64,000 nt of DNA from Streptomyces netropsis (GTDB lineage Bacteria > Actinomycetota > Actinomycetes > Streptomycetales > Streptomycetaceae). A model generated the notes under the pieces. It was not told where the DNA came from, made no database searches, and was given only the letters and a program-made list of their open reading frames with translations. The translations under genes and the position numbers were made by a program. Positions within the stretch are counted from its first letter, which is position 1; every line of letters begins with the position of its first letter. Shown here one piece after another: positions 26,043 through 35,050 of this stretch. The stretch covers positions 248,001-312,000 of the forward strand of contig NZ_JACHJG010000009.1 of assembly GCF_014203545.1 (NCBI RefSeq). The letters are read 5' to 3'.

Positions 26043-29000
26043 ATGACGACCGAAGAGGCAGGCATCGTCTCCGGCGGCCACCGCGTGCCGTTGTCGCCCG
26101 GGCAGCAGGCCATGTGGGTCGCCTGGCAGGTGAACCCGCAGCAGTGGACGCACATCATTCCCCTGGCCTTCGACGTACAGGGCGACCTCGACACCGACGA
26201 GCTGCGCTCGGCACTCGGCGCACTGAACCGGCGCTACCCGCAGCTGCGCGGCCGGATCGTGGTCGACGCCGACGGCCTGCCGGCCCTGGACTGGTCGGCC
26301 GAACTGCCCTTCACCGTGACCGAGTCGTACACCGACGAGCCGGTGGAACAGGCCGCGCGCACCGCCTGGCAGCGGCCGTTCGAGCTGGAGCGCGGGCCGC
26401 TGCTGCGCGCGGACGTCATCAGGCACCGGGGCGGCACCCTGCTCCTGATCGCGGTCCACCATCTGATCTGCGACGGCACGTCCGTGCTGACCGTGTTGGA
26501 GGCGCTGACGCGGGCCTGGGCGGGTGAAGAGCTGGGCAGCGGCTCCGAGGCGGCCGAGCTGGGCGCCTCGGCCGAGCACACCCAGGCCCTCGCCGAAGGG
26601 CCGCAGGGCGAGGACCACCGGCGGTACTGGGAACGCGTCTTCAGCGAGCGACCGCCGTCCTTCGAACTGCCTCCCGCCGTAGAGACCACGGGATACCAGG
26701 TCCTGGGGAGCCGGCTGGACCCTGCCTTGCTCGCCCGGATCGACGACCTGGCAGGACAGTTGGACGTCCGGCGGTTCGCCGTCATGTTCGCCGCCTTCTT
26801 CGTGCTGCTGCGCCGATACGGCGGCCAGGACCATCTGCTGGCGTCCACCCCCTTCCACGGGCGCGTACTGCCCGGCACCCGGCACACCGTCGGCTACTTC
26901 GTCAACGCCCTGCCGGTCGTCCAGACGGTCACGGCGCACGACGAGTACGCCACGGTGATCACCCGCCTGGACCGCGACATGCGCGACACCCTCCGACACG
27001 GTGCGCTGCCGCTGCCCGCGATCATGCGGGCCGCCGGGCTGACCGGCCCGGACGCCCATTCCCGCACCCACCAGGCCCTCTTCCAGTGGTGGGACGCCGG
27101 ACGCCACTCCACGGTGGACGTGCGCGCCCTGCGGCTGACCGGCCCGGACGGCACGACCCGCACCCTGAGCATGCGTGACCTGGAGAGCACCGCCGACTAC
27201 CGCATGGCGCTGATGCTCCGGGGCGACAAGGGCGGCGTGTCCGTGCTGTGGAAGGACCCGAACGGCACCATGGGCCCGACGCTGCTCACCGCGATGTCCG
27301 CGGACTACGTCGCGCTGCTCCGGGACATCTGCGCCCACCCCGGGCGCCGGATCCAGGACGTGGCCGCGGTGCTGGACCCGGCCGCCGGGCAAGGCGGCGA
27401 CGACACGGCGGAGGCCCACACGGGGCCCGCCGCCGACGGCCACGACCGGCCCGGGCGACCGCACCCGGACGACCGCCTCTTCAGCATCGAGGAGTTGAGC
27501 GGTACCGCGCCCGCTCCCCGGCCGGACGCGACCGGCCGGGTCATCGGCACCCCTCCCCCGGGCACCCGGGCCCGGGTCCTCGACCAGGACGGCAACCCGG
27601 CCGCTACCGGCGTACCGGGGCGGCTCTCGGCGGGCTCCACGGAAGCCGACGCGGAGCGGACCGGGCCGTGGGCCAGGAGGCTGCCCGGAGGCCGTCTGGA
27701 ACTCCTCGGGAACGCCGGCGCGGAGCCGCACGCCGAGGCGGCGCGGCAGCCCGCGGCAGCCGCCTGCCTGGACGAGATGGGCCGCGTCTGGGGCGAGGTG
27801 CTGCGCATCGATCCCCCCGGCGCCGACGCGTCGTTCTTCGAACTGGGCGGGCACTCGCTGCTGGTCGGCGTCCTCACCGCGCACGTACGGCAAAAGCTGG
27901 ACGTCACCATCACCTTGCGCGACGTGTTCGACCACCCCCGGCTGGGTGAGCTGGCCGCCCTGGTCGACGAGCGCCGCGGTGCCGCACCCGAGCGGCCACG
28001 GCAGTCCGACGGGATACCCACGCCCACCGGCCCCCTCCCCGCGTCGGGGTTCCAGGAACGCATCTGGCTCGCCGAACGCGCGGCACCGGACCGCGCGGTG
28101 TACAACGTCGTGCTGGCCTGGCGGATCCGTGGACCGCTGTCCCCGGAGGCACTGCGCGAGTCCCTGGCCGTGCTGGTCGAACGGCACGAGATCCTGCGCA
28201 CCCGGTTCCTCGACGACGACGGCCGCCTGGTACAGCGCGTCGAAGGCCCCTGGCGTCCCGAACCGGAGCTCCTCGACCTCACGGGGCTGCCCTCCCCCGC
28301 GCGGCCCGAGGCCGTCGAGGGCTGGCTGCGCGCCGCCGCCCTGGACCCGTTCGACCCGGCCGGCGGACGACTGATCCGATTCGCCCTCGCCACTTTGGAC
28401 GACGAGGAGCGGGCCCTGCTGGTGTGTGCCCACCACCTGGTACTGGACGGCGAATCGGTCCACGTGCTGGCGTCCGAACTGGCCGCGGCCTACCCGGTGG
28501 ACGGGAACGGCCCGGCTGGGGACGGGGCCGTCGCTCCGCCGCACCAGTACCGCGAGTTCGTCGCGGCGTGCGAGCTCCCGGAGGTACGGGACCGGGCCAC
28601 GGCCGCCGTCGACTTCTGGAGCACACGGCTCGCGGGCGCCCCGGCGCGCCTGCCGCTGCCCGCTCCGCCCCGGCCGGAGCCGGACGGCGCCGTCGTCCTG
28701 GACCTGCCGGACGACCTGCTGCCCCGGCTACGGGCCGTCCGCACGGACCGCGGGACCTCGTGGTCCATGACGGTCACGACGGCGCTGGCCGCCGCGCTGC
28801 ACCGGGTCACCGGCAGCGGTGACATCACGTTCGGCATGCCGGTGGCGCACCTGTCCGGTGGGACGCTCCCGGGGCTGATCGGTCCGCGCCTGGGCACCGC
28901 CATCGTGCGGTCCACGTGCCGCGACGGGCAGAGCCTCGGTGAACTCCTGGACGCGGTGCGGGAGTCGGTCCTGCTGCTGGACGACCATCCGGGCGCCCCG

Positions 29001-29384
29001 CTGGAGGAGCTCGTCGCCCGGCTGCGACCGCCTCGCAGCTCCGGGTCCACCCCCTTCGCCGACGTCCTGCTCAACATGAGCTCGCGGTCCACCGCACCGG
29101 TGCCGATCGGCCCGGCGGTGATGACCCCGTTCCTCTCCGACGAACGCTTCGACTACGACACGAAGTTCGGGCTCACCGTCACCGTCATCCAGGACGGGGA
29201 CCTGCTGCGCGCCGGGCTGTCCTACCGCGGGGACCGCTTCTCGTCCGAGGACGTCCGGCTGCTCGGCAGCTTCCTCACCGCGCTGCTCGACGACTTCGCC
29301 GGCCGACTCGACACCCCCGTCGACGACTTGGCGCTGCCGGTGCCGTCCACGACCACCCTGGCCGCCGCGGACGGCACGGTCTGA
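26043..29384 (+). CDS. Non-ribosomal peptide synthetase, C-(A relic)-PCP-C
   Basis: The 1113-residue protein begins with a condensation domain (PLSPGQQAMWVAW; HHLICDG). Residues about 499-565 then read IGTPPPGTRARVLDQDG...GRLSAG...RTGPWARRLPGGRLELLGNAG, which aligns with the A6-A8 part of adenylation domains but lacks the A3-A5 ATP and substrate motifs. A carrier domain follows (FFELGGHSLL, Ser near 605), then a second condensation domain (HHLVLDG; C5 region atypical, IGPRLGTAIV). It therefore cannot load its own carrier. ATG at 26043 follows GGAAGG. The free A enzyme downstream is the obvious trans-acting partner. Confidence 0.9.
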   Translation: MTTEEAGIVSGGHRVPLSPGQQAMWVAWQVNPQQWTHIIPLAFDVQGDLDTDELRSALGALNRRYPQLRGRIVVDADGLPALDWSAELPFTVTESYTDEPVEQAARTAWQRPFELERGPLLRADVIRHRGGTLLLIAVHHLICDGTSVLTVLEALTRAWAGEELGSGSEAAELGASAEHTQALAEGPQGEDHRRYWERVFSERPPSFELPPAVETTGYQVLGSRLDPALLARIDDLAGQLDVRRFAVMFAAFFVLLRRYGGQDHLLASTPFHGRVLPGTRHTVGYFVNALPVVQTVTAHDEYATVITRLDRDMRDTLRHGALPLPAIMRAAGLTGPDAHSRTHQALFQWWDAGRHSTVDVRALRLTGPDGTTRTLSMRDLESTADYRMALMLRGDKGGVSVLWKDPNGTMGPTLLTAMSADYVALLRDICAHPGRRIQDVAAVLDPAAGQGGDDTAEAHTGPAADGHDRPGRPHPDDRLFSIEELSGTAPAPRPDATGRVIGTPPPGTRARVLDQDGNPAATGVPGRLSAGSTEADAERTGPWARRLPGGRLELLGNAGAEPHAEAARQPAAAACLDEMGRVWGEVLRIDPPGADASFFELGGHSLLVGVLTAHVRQKLDVTITLRDVFDHPRLGELAALVDERRGAAPERPRQSDGIPTPTGPLPASGFQERIWLAERAAPDRAVYNVVLAWRIRGPLSPEALRESLAVLVERHEILRTRFLDDDGRLVQRVEGPWRPEPELLDLTGLPSPARPEAVEGWLRAAALDPFDPAGGRLIRFALATLDDEERALLVCAHHLVLDGESVHVLASELAAAYPVDGNGPAGDGAVAPPHQYREFVAACELPEVRDRATAAVDFWSTRLAGAPARLPLPAPPRPEPDGAVVLDLPDDLLPRLRAVRTDRGTSWSMTVTTALAAALHRVTGSGDITFGMPVAHLSGGTLPGLIGPRLGTAIVRSTCRDGQSLGELLDAVRESVLLLDDHPGAPLEELVARLRPPRSSGSTPFADVLLNMSSRSTAPVPIGPAVMTPFLSDERFDYDTKFGLTVTVIQDGDLLRAGLSYRGDRFSSEDVRLLGSFLTALLDDFAGRLDTPVDDLALPVPSTTTLAAADGTV

Positions 29385-29420
29385 ACACCCTCCCAGGGCC
29401 CTTTGACGAGAGGCGACAGC

Positions 29421-31244
29421 ATGTCCGGGATCGCCGGATGGATCGACCGTGACCGCGACCTGACCCGAGGAGGGCCGGTCACGGCGGCCGTGACGGCCAT
29501 GGCGGAGCGGCTCCGCCGGGGCGGCCACGGGGTGCGGCACTGGAGCGTGCCGTCGGCCGTCCTGTGCCACAGCGCCGACGCCCTCGACCGGGCCGGCGCC
29601 CAGCCCGCCGTCACCACGGCCGACGGCCGCCCGCCGGCCGCCGTCGTGTTCGACGGGACGCTCGACAACGCCGCCCGGCTGCGGTCCGAGCTGGGCCTGC
29701 GAGGTGGCCCCACGGGCGGGGCCGACGCCGAGGTCGTCCTGCACGGCTACCTGCGCTGGGGCGGGGAGGTCGCCCGACGGCTGGACGGCCTGTTCGCCTT
29801 CGCCCTCTGGGACGAGCGGACCCGTGAACTCGTGCTGTGCCGGGACCGGTTCGGGGTCAAACCCCTGAGTTACCTCCCGCTGCCGGGAGGCGGCGCGCTG
29901 TTCTCCTCCGAAGTGGCGGCGCTGGCCGGCCACCCGCTGGCCGATCCGGTACTGGACGCCGAGGGGCTGTGCTCGGTGCTCGCCCAGGTGCGCCCGCCCG
30001 GCCGCGCCGCGCTGCGGGGACTGCGGGAGGTGCGCCCGGGACACCTCGTGCGCTGCTCCCCCACCGGCCTGGTCGAGCAGCGGTACTGGGGCCTGGAGGC
30101 ACGCCCGCACACCGAGGACTTGGCCACGACCATCGAGACGGCGCGCGGGCTGCTCGAGGAAGCCGTGGCCCGCCAGACCGGCCCGGCCGGCGGCACCCCC
30201 TCCGTACTGCTCTCCGGCGGCCTGGACTCCAGCACGCTGAGCGCCGTGACGGCGGCCCGCACGGGCACGGGTCCGCGCACCTTCACCGTCTCCTTCGGCA
30301 GCGCCGCGACCGTACCCGACGCGCCCTACGCGCAGGCGGTGGTGGACCACCTCGGCAGCGACCATCAGGACGTGCTGGTCGATCCGGCGTCCCTGACCGA
30401 CCCCGTCACCCTCGGCGCGGCGCTGGACGCCAAGGACTTCCCGTCCCCGTTCGGCGACAAGAACCTGACCCCGTACCTGTTCTACCGCAGCGTCGCCCAG
30501 CACACACCGGTGGCTCTGAGCGGCGAGGCGGCCGATGCCGTCTTCGGCGGTCTGATCAGCGAGGACGAGCGCGCCGCCACCGAGCACCGGACGTTCCCGT
30601 GGATCGAGCGCGCCCGGGCCTTCGGCCTGGAGAACGGCATCGGCAACGGCCTGTTCGACCAGAGGATGATGCGCGACATCGACCTGGCCGGGTTCTGCGC
30701 CGAGCGCTACCGGGAGGCGCGGGACGAGGTGTCGCACCTGCCGGGCGCGCCGGCCGAGGACCGCCGGGCCCGCGAGATCGACTACTTCCATATGACGCGC
30801 CTGTACGAACAGGCCGTGAACCATTCCGAACGGCTGGCCGCGGCCGCCGGGCTGCACGTCCGTTTCCCCTTCTCCGATCACCGGCTGTTCTCCTACCTGT
30901 ACAACGTCCCGTGGCGCATGAAGTCCTTCGACGGTCACGACAAGAGCCTGTTGCGGGCCGTCGCCCGTGATCTCCTGCCGTCCATCGTGCTGGACCGGCC
31001 GAAGGTGCCGTTCCCGATCACCTACCACCCCGGCTACAAACAGTCGCTGGCAGACCGGCTGCGCCGGGTCCTCGACGACCGGGACGCACCCGTACGGCCC
31101 TTGCTCGACCTGGCCGCGGCACGGCGCGTGACCGACGACCCCCGCATGCTCGACCGCGGCGGCTGGCTGGGCCGGGCGGACACCGAGATGGTGCTTCAGC
31201 TCGACGCCTGGCTGCGCGCCCGTTCGGTCCGGCTGGCGCTGTGA
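29421..31244 (+). CDS. Asparagine-synthetase homologue lacking the Cys nucleophile (beta-lactam-synthetase-like ligase)
   Basis: The 607-residue protein aligns end to end with class B asparagine synthetases, but it begins MSGIAGW where MCGIAGW is needed: Cys2 of the Ntn glutaminase is Ser. The synthetase half is intact, with the pyrophosphate loop LLSGGLDSSTL (about 264-270) and conserved VRFPFSDHRLF and DRPKVPFP segments. Loss of glutaminase with retained AMP-forming chemistry is the pattern of beta-lactam synthetases and other amide-forming ligases. In this operon it probably closes or caps the peptide by an intramolecular or amine-dependent amide bond. ATG at 29421 follows GAGAGG. Confidence 0.85.
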   Translation: MSGIAGWIDRDRDLTRGGPVTAAVTAMAERLRRGGHGVRHWSVPSAVLCHSADALDRAGAQPAVTTADGRPPAAVVFDGTLDNAARLRSELGLRGGPTGGADAEVVLHGYLRWGGEVARRLDGLFAFALWDERTRELVLCRDRFGVKPLSYLPLPGGGALFSSEVAALAGHPLADPVLDAEGLCSVLAQVRPPGRAALRGLREVRPGHLVRCSPTGLVEQRYWGLEARPHTEDLATTIETARGLLEEAVARQTGPAGGTPSVLLSGGLDSSTLSAVTAARTGTGPRTFTVSFGSAATVPDAPYAQAVVDHLGSDHQDVLVDPASLTDPVTLGAALDAKDFPSPFGDKNLTPYLFYRSVAQHTPVALSGEAADAVFGGLISEDERAATEHRTFPWIERARAFGLENGIGNGLFDQRMMRDIDLAGFCAERYREARDEVSHLPGAPAEDRRAREIDYFHMTRLYEQAVNHSERLAAAAGLHVRFPFSDHRLFSYLYNVPWRMKSFDGHDKSLLRAVARDLLPSIVLDRPKVPFPITYHPGYKQSLADRLRRVLDDRDAPVRPLLDLAAARRVTDDPRMLDRGGWLGRADTEMVLQLDAWLRARSVRLAL

Positions 31245-31343
31245 CCCGCACGGGCATCCGCCGTACCGGCGCGGGGGCGCCCGTCCGGCCGGGCGTCCGT
31301 ACCGCTCCCCACTGACCGTCCGCACAGACAAGGACCGGCCCCC

Positions 31344-33017
31344 GTGCCCGAGACCACCCGCCCCGCCCCGGCCACCGGGGACGGCGCCTCCTCCGCCCAC
31401 GACCAGGACCTGCCCATCCACCTGCTCTTCGACCGGCAGTGCGCCGCTGGTCCCCAGCGGGTCGCGGTCCGCGACCCGCACCGCGAGCTGACCTATGCCC
31501 AGCTCTCCACCCGGGCGGACCGGCTGGCAGCGGTGCTGCGCCACGCGTGCCCGGTCCCCGGCCGGCGGATCGGACTGCACCTGGAGCGCGGCACCGAGGT
31601 CGTCGTCGCCATGCTCGCCGTGCTGCGCGCCGGGCACACCTACGTGCCGCTCGACCCCGGCTACCCGGCGGAGCGGCTGCTGTTCACCGCGCGGGACACG
31701 GATCTGTCCCTGGTCGTCTCCGACCAGCCCGTGCCCGAGGCGCTGCGCGGGATCCAGGTCGTCCGCGTGGATGCCGGCGCGTGGGCGGACGGGCCGACGC
31801 CTGCCGACCACGCGTCCGTGGACGACCCCGGCCTGCCCGCGTACATCATCCACACCTCGGGCTCGACCGGTGTGCCCAAGGGCGTGGTGGTGCCGCACCG
31901 CAACGTGGTCGCCCTCGTCCGGGCCTGCCGACGACGCTTCGCACTGGACCGGGACGACGTGTGGACGCTGTTCCACTCCTACGCGTTCGACTTCTCCGTC
32001 TGGGAGATCTGGGGCGCCCTGCTGACCGGCGGCACGCTGGTCGTGGTCCCGAAGGACGTCGCGTCCTCGCCGCTGGAAACCCTGGACCTGCTCGCCCGGG
32101 AGCGCGTCACGGTCTTCAACGTGGTCCCCTCGGTGTTTCGCTACCTCGCCCGGCTCGCCGCCCTGCGTCCGGACACCGCTTTCACGCTGCGGTACGTGGT
32201 CTTCGGCGGCGAGTCGGTCGACGTGCGCGACATGCGCGCCTGGCGGTCGGCGTACGGGCGGTCGACCCGGTTCGTCAACACCTACGGGATCACCGAGACC
32301 ACCGTCTTCGTCACCACCCGGCCCTTCACCGACGAGGAGTTGGACCGCCCAGCCGACGCGCCGGGCGAGGCGGGCTTCGCCCTCGACCTCGGAACACCAC
32401 TGGACGGCTGGCGGATGCGGGTGGTCGGTGACGACGGTGCGGACATCCGGCCGGGCGAGACGGGCGAGATCCTCGTGTCGGGCGCGGGCGTGGCCACCGG
32501 CTACCACGACCGCCCGCAGGCCACGGCGGAGCGCTTCCCCCTGCTACCGGCGTCCGACGGCCGTGAGCGGCGCCACTATCGCAGCGGTGACCTGGCCCGG
32601 ATGCTGTCCGACGGGACGCTGTGCTACGCGGGCAGGGCCGACGACCAGGTGAAGATCAACGGCTTCCGTATCGAACTGGGCGAGGTCGAGGCGCAGTTGC
32701 GCGGTACGCCCGGGGTACGCGACCTGGTCGTCGTGCGGACCTTCAGCCAGCTCGACGAGCCCGTGCTCACCGCGTTCTACACCGTGGCTCACGACGCGCA
32801 CACCTCACTGGCACCGGAAGGCACAGAGGGTGCACGGGAAGGGCAGCCGGTGGAGAACACCGGCGGCTCACCGCACGATCTCGCCGCGCACGCCCGGCGC
32901 GTACTGCCCGCCCATCTGGTCCCGTCCCGTTTCGTCCCGCTCACCGCACTGCCGGTCAACCAATCCGGCAAGACGGACCGCCGTGCGCTGTCCCAGTGGT
33001 CCCCGCAAGGGCGCTGA
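31344..33017 (+). CDS. Free-standing NRPS adenylation enzyme, Thr-like pocket
   Basis: The 557-residue protein has all A motifs (A3 HTSGSTGVPKG, A5 YGITETT with Ile for the usual Pro, A7 YRSGDLARM, A8 GRADDQVKINGFRIELGE, A10 NQSGKTDR) and ends soon after A10 with no carrier domain. GrsA-aligned specificity residues read D-F-W-N-V-G-T-V-F-K, close to the threonine code DFWNIGMVHK. A YGITE-type A5 is common in stand-alone A enzymes. It should adenylate Thr or a relative and pass it to a separate carrier, most simply the one in the A-less NRPS two genes upstream. A 34-residue insert (THSLAPEGTEGAREGQPVE region) lies near the end. Confidence 0.88.
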   Translation: MPETTRPAPATGDGASSAHDQDLPIHLLFDRQCAAGPQRVAVRDPHRELTYAQLSTRADRLAAVLRHACPVPGRRIGLHLERGTEVVVAMLAVLRAGHTYVPLDPGYPAERLLFTARDTDLSLVVSDQPVPEALRGIQVVRVDAGAWADGPTPADHASVDDPGLPAYIIHTSGSTGVPKGVVVPHRNVVALVRACRRRFALDRDDVWTLFHSYAFDFSVWEIWGALLTGGTLVVVPKDVASSPLETLDLLARERVTVFNVVPSVFRYLARLAALRPDTAFTLRYVVFGGESVDVRDMRAWRSAYGRSTRFVNTYGITETTVFVTTRPFTDEELDRPADAPGEAGFALDLGTPLDGWRMRVVGDDGADIRPGETGEILVSGAGVATGYHDRPQATAERFPLLPASDGRERRHYRSGDLARMLSDGTLCYAGRADDQVKINGFRIELGEVEAQLRGTPGVRDLVVVRTFSQLDEPVLTAFYTVAHDAHTSLAPEGTEGAREGQPVENTGGSPHDLAAHARRVLPAHLVPSRFVPLTALPVNQSGKTDRRALSQWSPQGR

Positions 33018-33099
33018 CCGCGCCTCGGCCACCGAGGTTGGCCGACGAGCTCTTGACCTCGGACGCGCCCCGGGTCGACCGGTTGTGCCAGGGGGCGCC

Positions 33100-33657
33100 T
33101 CAGGGGGTCGTCGTCGAGACGACGTACACCTTGGGCCGCTCCGGATCGTCCAGATTCGCGGTGATGTCGAGGGTCGGCTGGGGCTTGTCCTGCTCGCGGA
33201 CCGTGCCCGTCCAGTGGTGGCCGTCGCCGAACTTCCAGTCGACCTCGGCCGCGTCGTCCTCGTCGATGGTGACGTCGCCGTCCTTGAGGGCGTCGGGGCT
33301 GGAGCCGACCTTCGTGAGGAAGGTCTCGAAGCCCTCGCGCGTGGTGGTGAACTGGAGGTACAGCGAGCTGGACTTCCACGCGTTGGTCTCGAAGTGGGAG
33401 ACGTCCTCGGAGTAGGGCGGGACCCACACGCCGTAGATCCGGCGCTGCAGCCGGGACGGCCAGCCCTCCTCCAGCCCGGTGGCGGCGGCCTGTTCCTGCT
33501 TGTCGCCGTTGCCGCCGCGGCTCTGCATCGCGGAGATGTACAGATAGCCGGCCGGGATGGCGATGAGCAGGAAGACGATGACGGGCTTGAGCCAGCGGTG
33601 CCGGGGGCGGGGCCGGCCCGGCTCCTCCGGCTCCGCCGCCGTGCGCTCGGGGTCCAT
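33100..33657 (-). CDS. Membrane-anchored hypothetical protein next to ROK kinase
   Basis: No known family is recognised. A proline- and acid-rich cytoplasmic N-terminus is followed by one transmembrane helix (PVIVFLLIAIPAGYLYI) and an extracytoplasmic region of about 135 residues. ATG at 33657 lies five bases after the ROK stop; GTG at 33666, overlapping that stop as GTGA, is an alternative start. It is probably co-transcribed with the kinase. Confidence 0.7.
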   Translation of the reverse strand: MDPERTAAEPEEPGRPRPRHRWLKPVIVFLLIAIPAGYLYISAMQSRGGNGDKQEQAAATGLEEGWPSRLQRRIYGVWVPPYSEDVSHFETNAWKSSSLYLQFTTTREGFETFLTKVGSSPDALKDGDVTIDEDDAAEVDWKFGDGHHWTGTVREQDKPQPTLDITANLDDPERPKVYVVSTTTP

Positions 33658-33662
33658 CGTGA

Positions 33663-34781
33663 TCACCCGCGGCCCGCCTGGGCGTACCGCTCGTAGCGCT
33701 CGACCCGGCGCCGGTTGGCGCGCCGGAAGCGACGGGCGACGAGCCGGGCCAGGTCCGCGGCGCCGACCATGCCCGCCTCGGGGCCGAGCTGCGCCTTGAC
33801 GATCCGGGCCTCCGGGCGGTAGCCGCGGCCGGTGAGGTGGCGGCGGAAGGCGTCCCGGGCGGGGCCGATCAGCAGGTCGTCGGCGGCGCTGACGCCACCG
33901 CCGATGACGAAGCAGGACGGGTCGAGGGCGGCGGCGAGATTGGCGATGCCCACGCCGAGCCACTGGCCGATGTCCTGGAGCAGCTCCACGCACATGGCGT
34001 CGCCGGAGCGTGCCAGCTCGGTGATGAGCGGGCCGGTGATCTCGGTGATGTTGCCGCCGACGCGGTCGATGATGCCGTACGCGACGGGGGACTCGGCGGC
34101 GGCCAGCTCACGGGCCTCGCGGACGAGGGCGTTGCCGGAGCTGTACTGCTCCCAGCAGCCGCGGTTGCCGCACGGGCAGCGGTGGCCGCCGGGGACGACC
34201 TGCATATGGCCGAACTCGCCCGCGACCCCGTACTTACCGCGCTTGACCTGGCCGTCCTCCAGGATCGCCCCGCCGATGCCGGTACCGAGAGTGATCATCA
34301 CGAGGTGGTCCTCGCCCCGGCCGGCGCCGAAGCGCCACTCGGCCCAGGCGGCGGTGTTGGCGTCGTTGTCCACCATGACGGGGACGGCGAGCCGGCCCGC
34401 GAGCCGGTCCCGCAGGGGTTCGTTGCGCCAGGACAGGTGCGGGGCGAACAGGACGCGGTTGCGGTCGGCGTCCACCCAGCCGGCGGCGCCGATGCCCACG
34501 GCGTGCACGTCGTGCCGGTCGGAGAGGTCCAGCACCAGCTCGGTGATGGTGTCCTCGACGACCTTGGGGCTCTTGGACTTGTCCGGCGTCTCGGTGCGGA
34601 TCTTCTCCAGGATGTTGCCGTCGGCGTCGACGACGCCCGCCATCACCTTGGTGCCGCCGATGTCGATGCCGACCGTGGGGACGCGGGGCGCCGTCAGGTG
34701 CGAGCGCCGCTCGCGGGTGCCCACCGTGCGGAGCACGGTCGCTCTCGCCGTACCCCGGTGGAGGTCGCGGTACATGCTCAT
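33663..34781 (-). CDS. ROK-family sugar kinase (glucokinase-like)
   Basis: This 372-residue kinase has the ATP-binding GIDIGGTKVMAGV, substrate-binding DNDANTAAWAEW, phosphate-binding TLGTGIGGA and the ROK zinc motif HRCPCGNRGCWEQY. It is about 45 residues longer than typical ROK glucokinases at the N-terminus. ATG at 34781 follows GGAGG at 8 bases. No winged helix is present, so it is an enzyme and not a NagC/XylR-type regulator. It lies downstream of a sugar importer and probably phosphorylates the imported sugar. Confidence 0.88.
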   Translation of the reverse strand: MSMYRDLHRGTARATVLRTVGTRERRSHLTAPRVPTVGIDIGGTKVMAGVVDADGNILEKIRTETPDKSKSPKVVEDTITELVLDLSDRHDVHAVGIGAAGWVDADRNRVLFAPHLSWRNEPLRDRLAGRLAVPVMVDNDANTAAWAEWRFGAGRGEDHLVMITLGTGIGGAILEDGQVKRGKYGVAGEFGHMQVVPGGHRCPCGNRGCWEQYSSGNALVREARELAAAESPVAYGIIDRVGGNITEITGPLITELARSGDAMCVELLQDIGQWLGVGIANLAAALDPSCFVIGGGVSAADDLLIGPARDAFRRHLTGRGYRPEARIVKAQLGPEAGMVGAADLARLVARRFRRANRRRVERYERYAQAGRG

Positions 34782-35050
34782 GGCTGTACCTCCGCCACGG
34801 CGTGGCCTCCGGCGGGTGTACGGGGGCGTGCTCGCACGAGTCGTCGTCCCTGCGGGGTCTCGGAGAGGCGGGTGCCTCTGTGGATTACGGTCGGTGCGAT
34901 TGTGCCTCACCGGAGCGTTCCTTACCGCATCGCGTGCGGCTGGGCCGCGCCCGTGGGGGCCGCTGCGGCGGGCCGTTTCCCTCCCGCCCGCCCGTCACCC
35001 GGCACGTGCGGGGCGCGAGCGGGCCCGCCCGTACGGGGCCGGGCCCGTCG
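34782..35050 (-). other. 269-bp gap between ATPase and ROK kinase genes
   Basis: GC-rich spacer with G/C runs near its ATPase-proximal end that could form a terminator. It must hold the kinase promoter if the two units are separate. No gene is seen. Confidence 0.4.

Noticed and set aside
25848..28544. 898-codon minus-strand frame opposite the C-PCP-C NRPS
   Set aside because: Antisense shadow; Gly/Arg/Val-rich and without motifs.
29421..31244. Ordinary glutamine-dependent asparagine synthetase
   Set aside because: Residue 2 is Ser, so the glutaminase nucleophile is missing, and the gene lies between NRPS genes.
28728..32507. 1259-codon minus-strand frame across three plus-strand genes
   Set aside because: Spans the NRPS end, the ligase and the A enzyme, all with intact motifs; composition typical of an antisense GC-rich frame.
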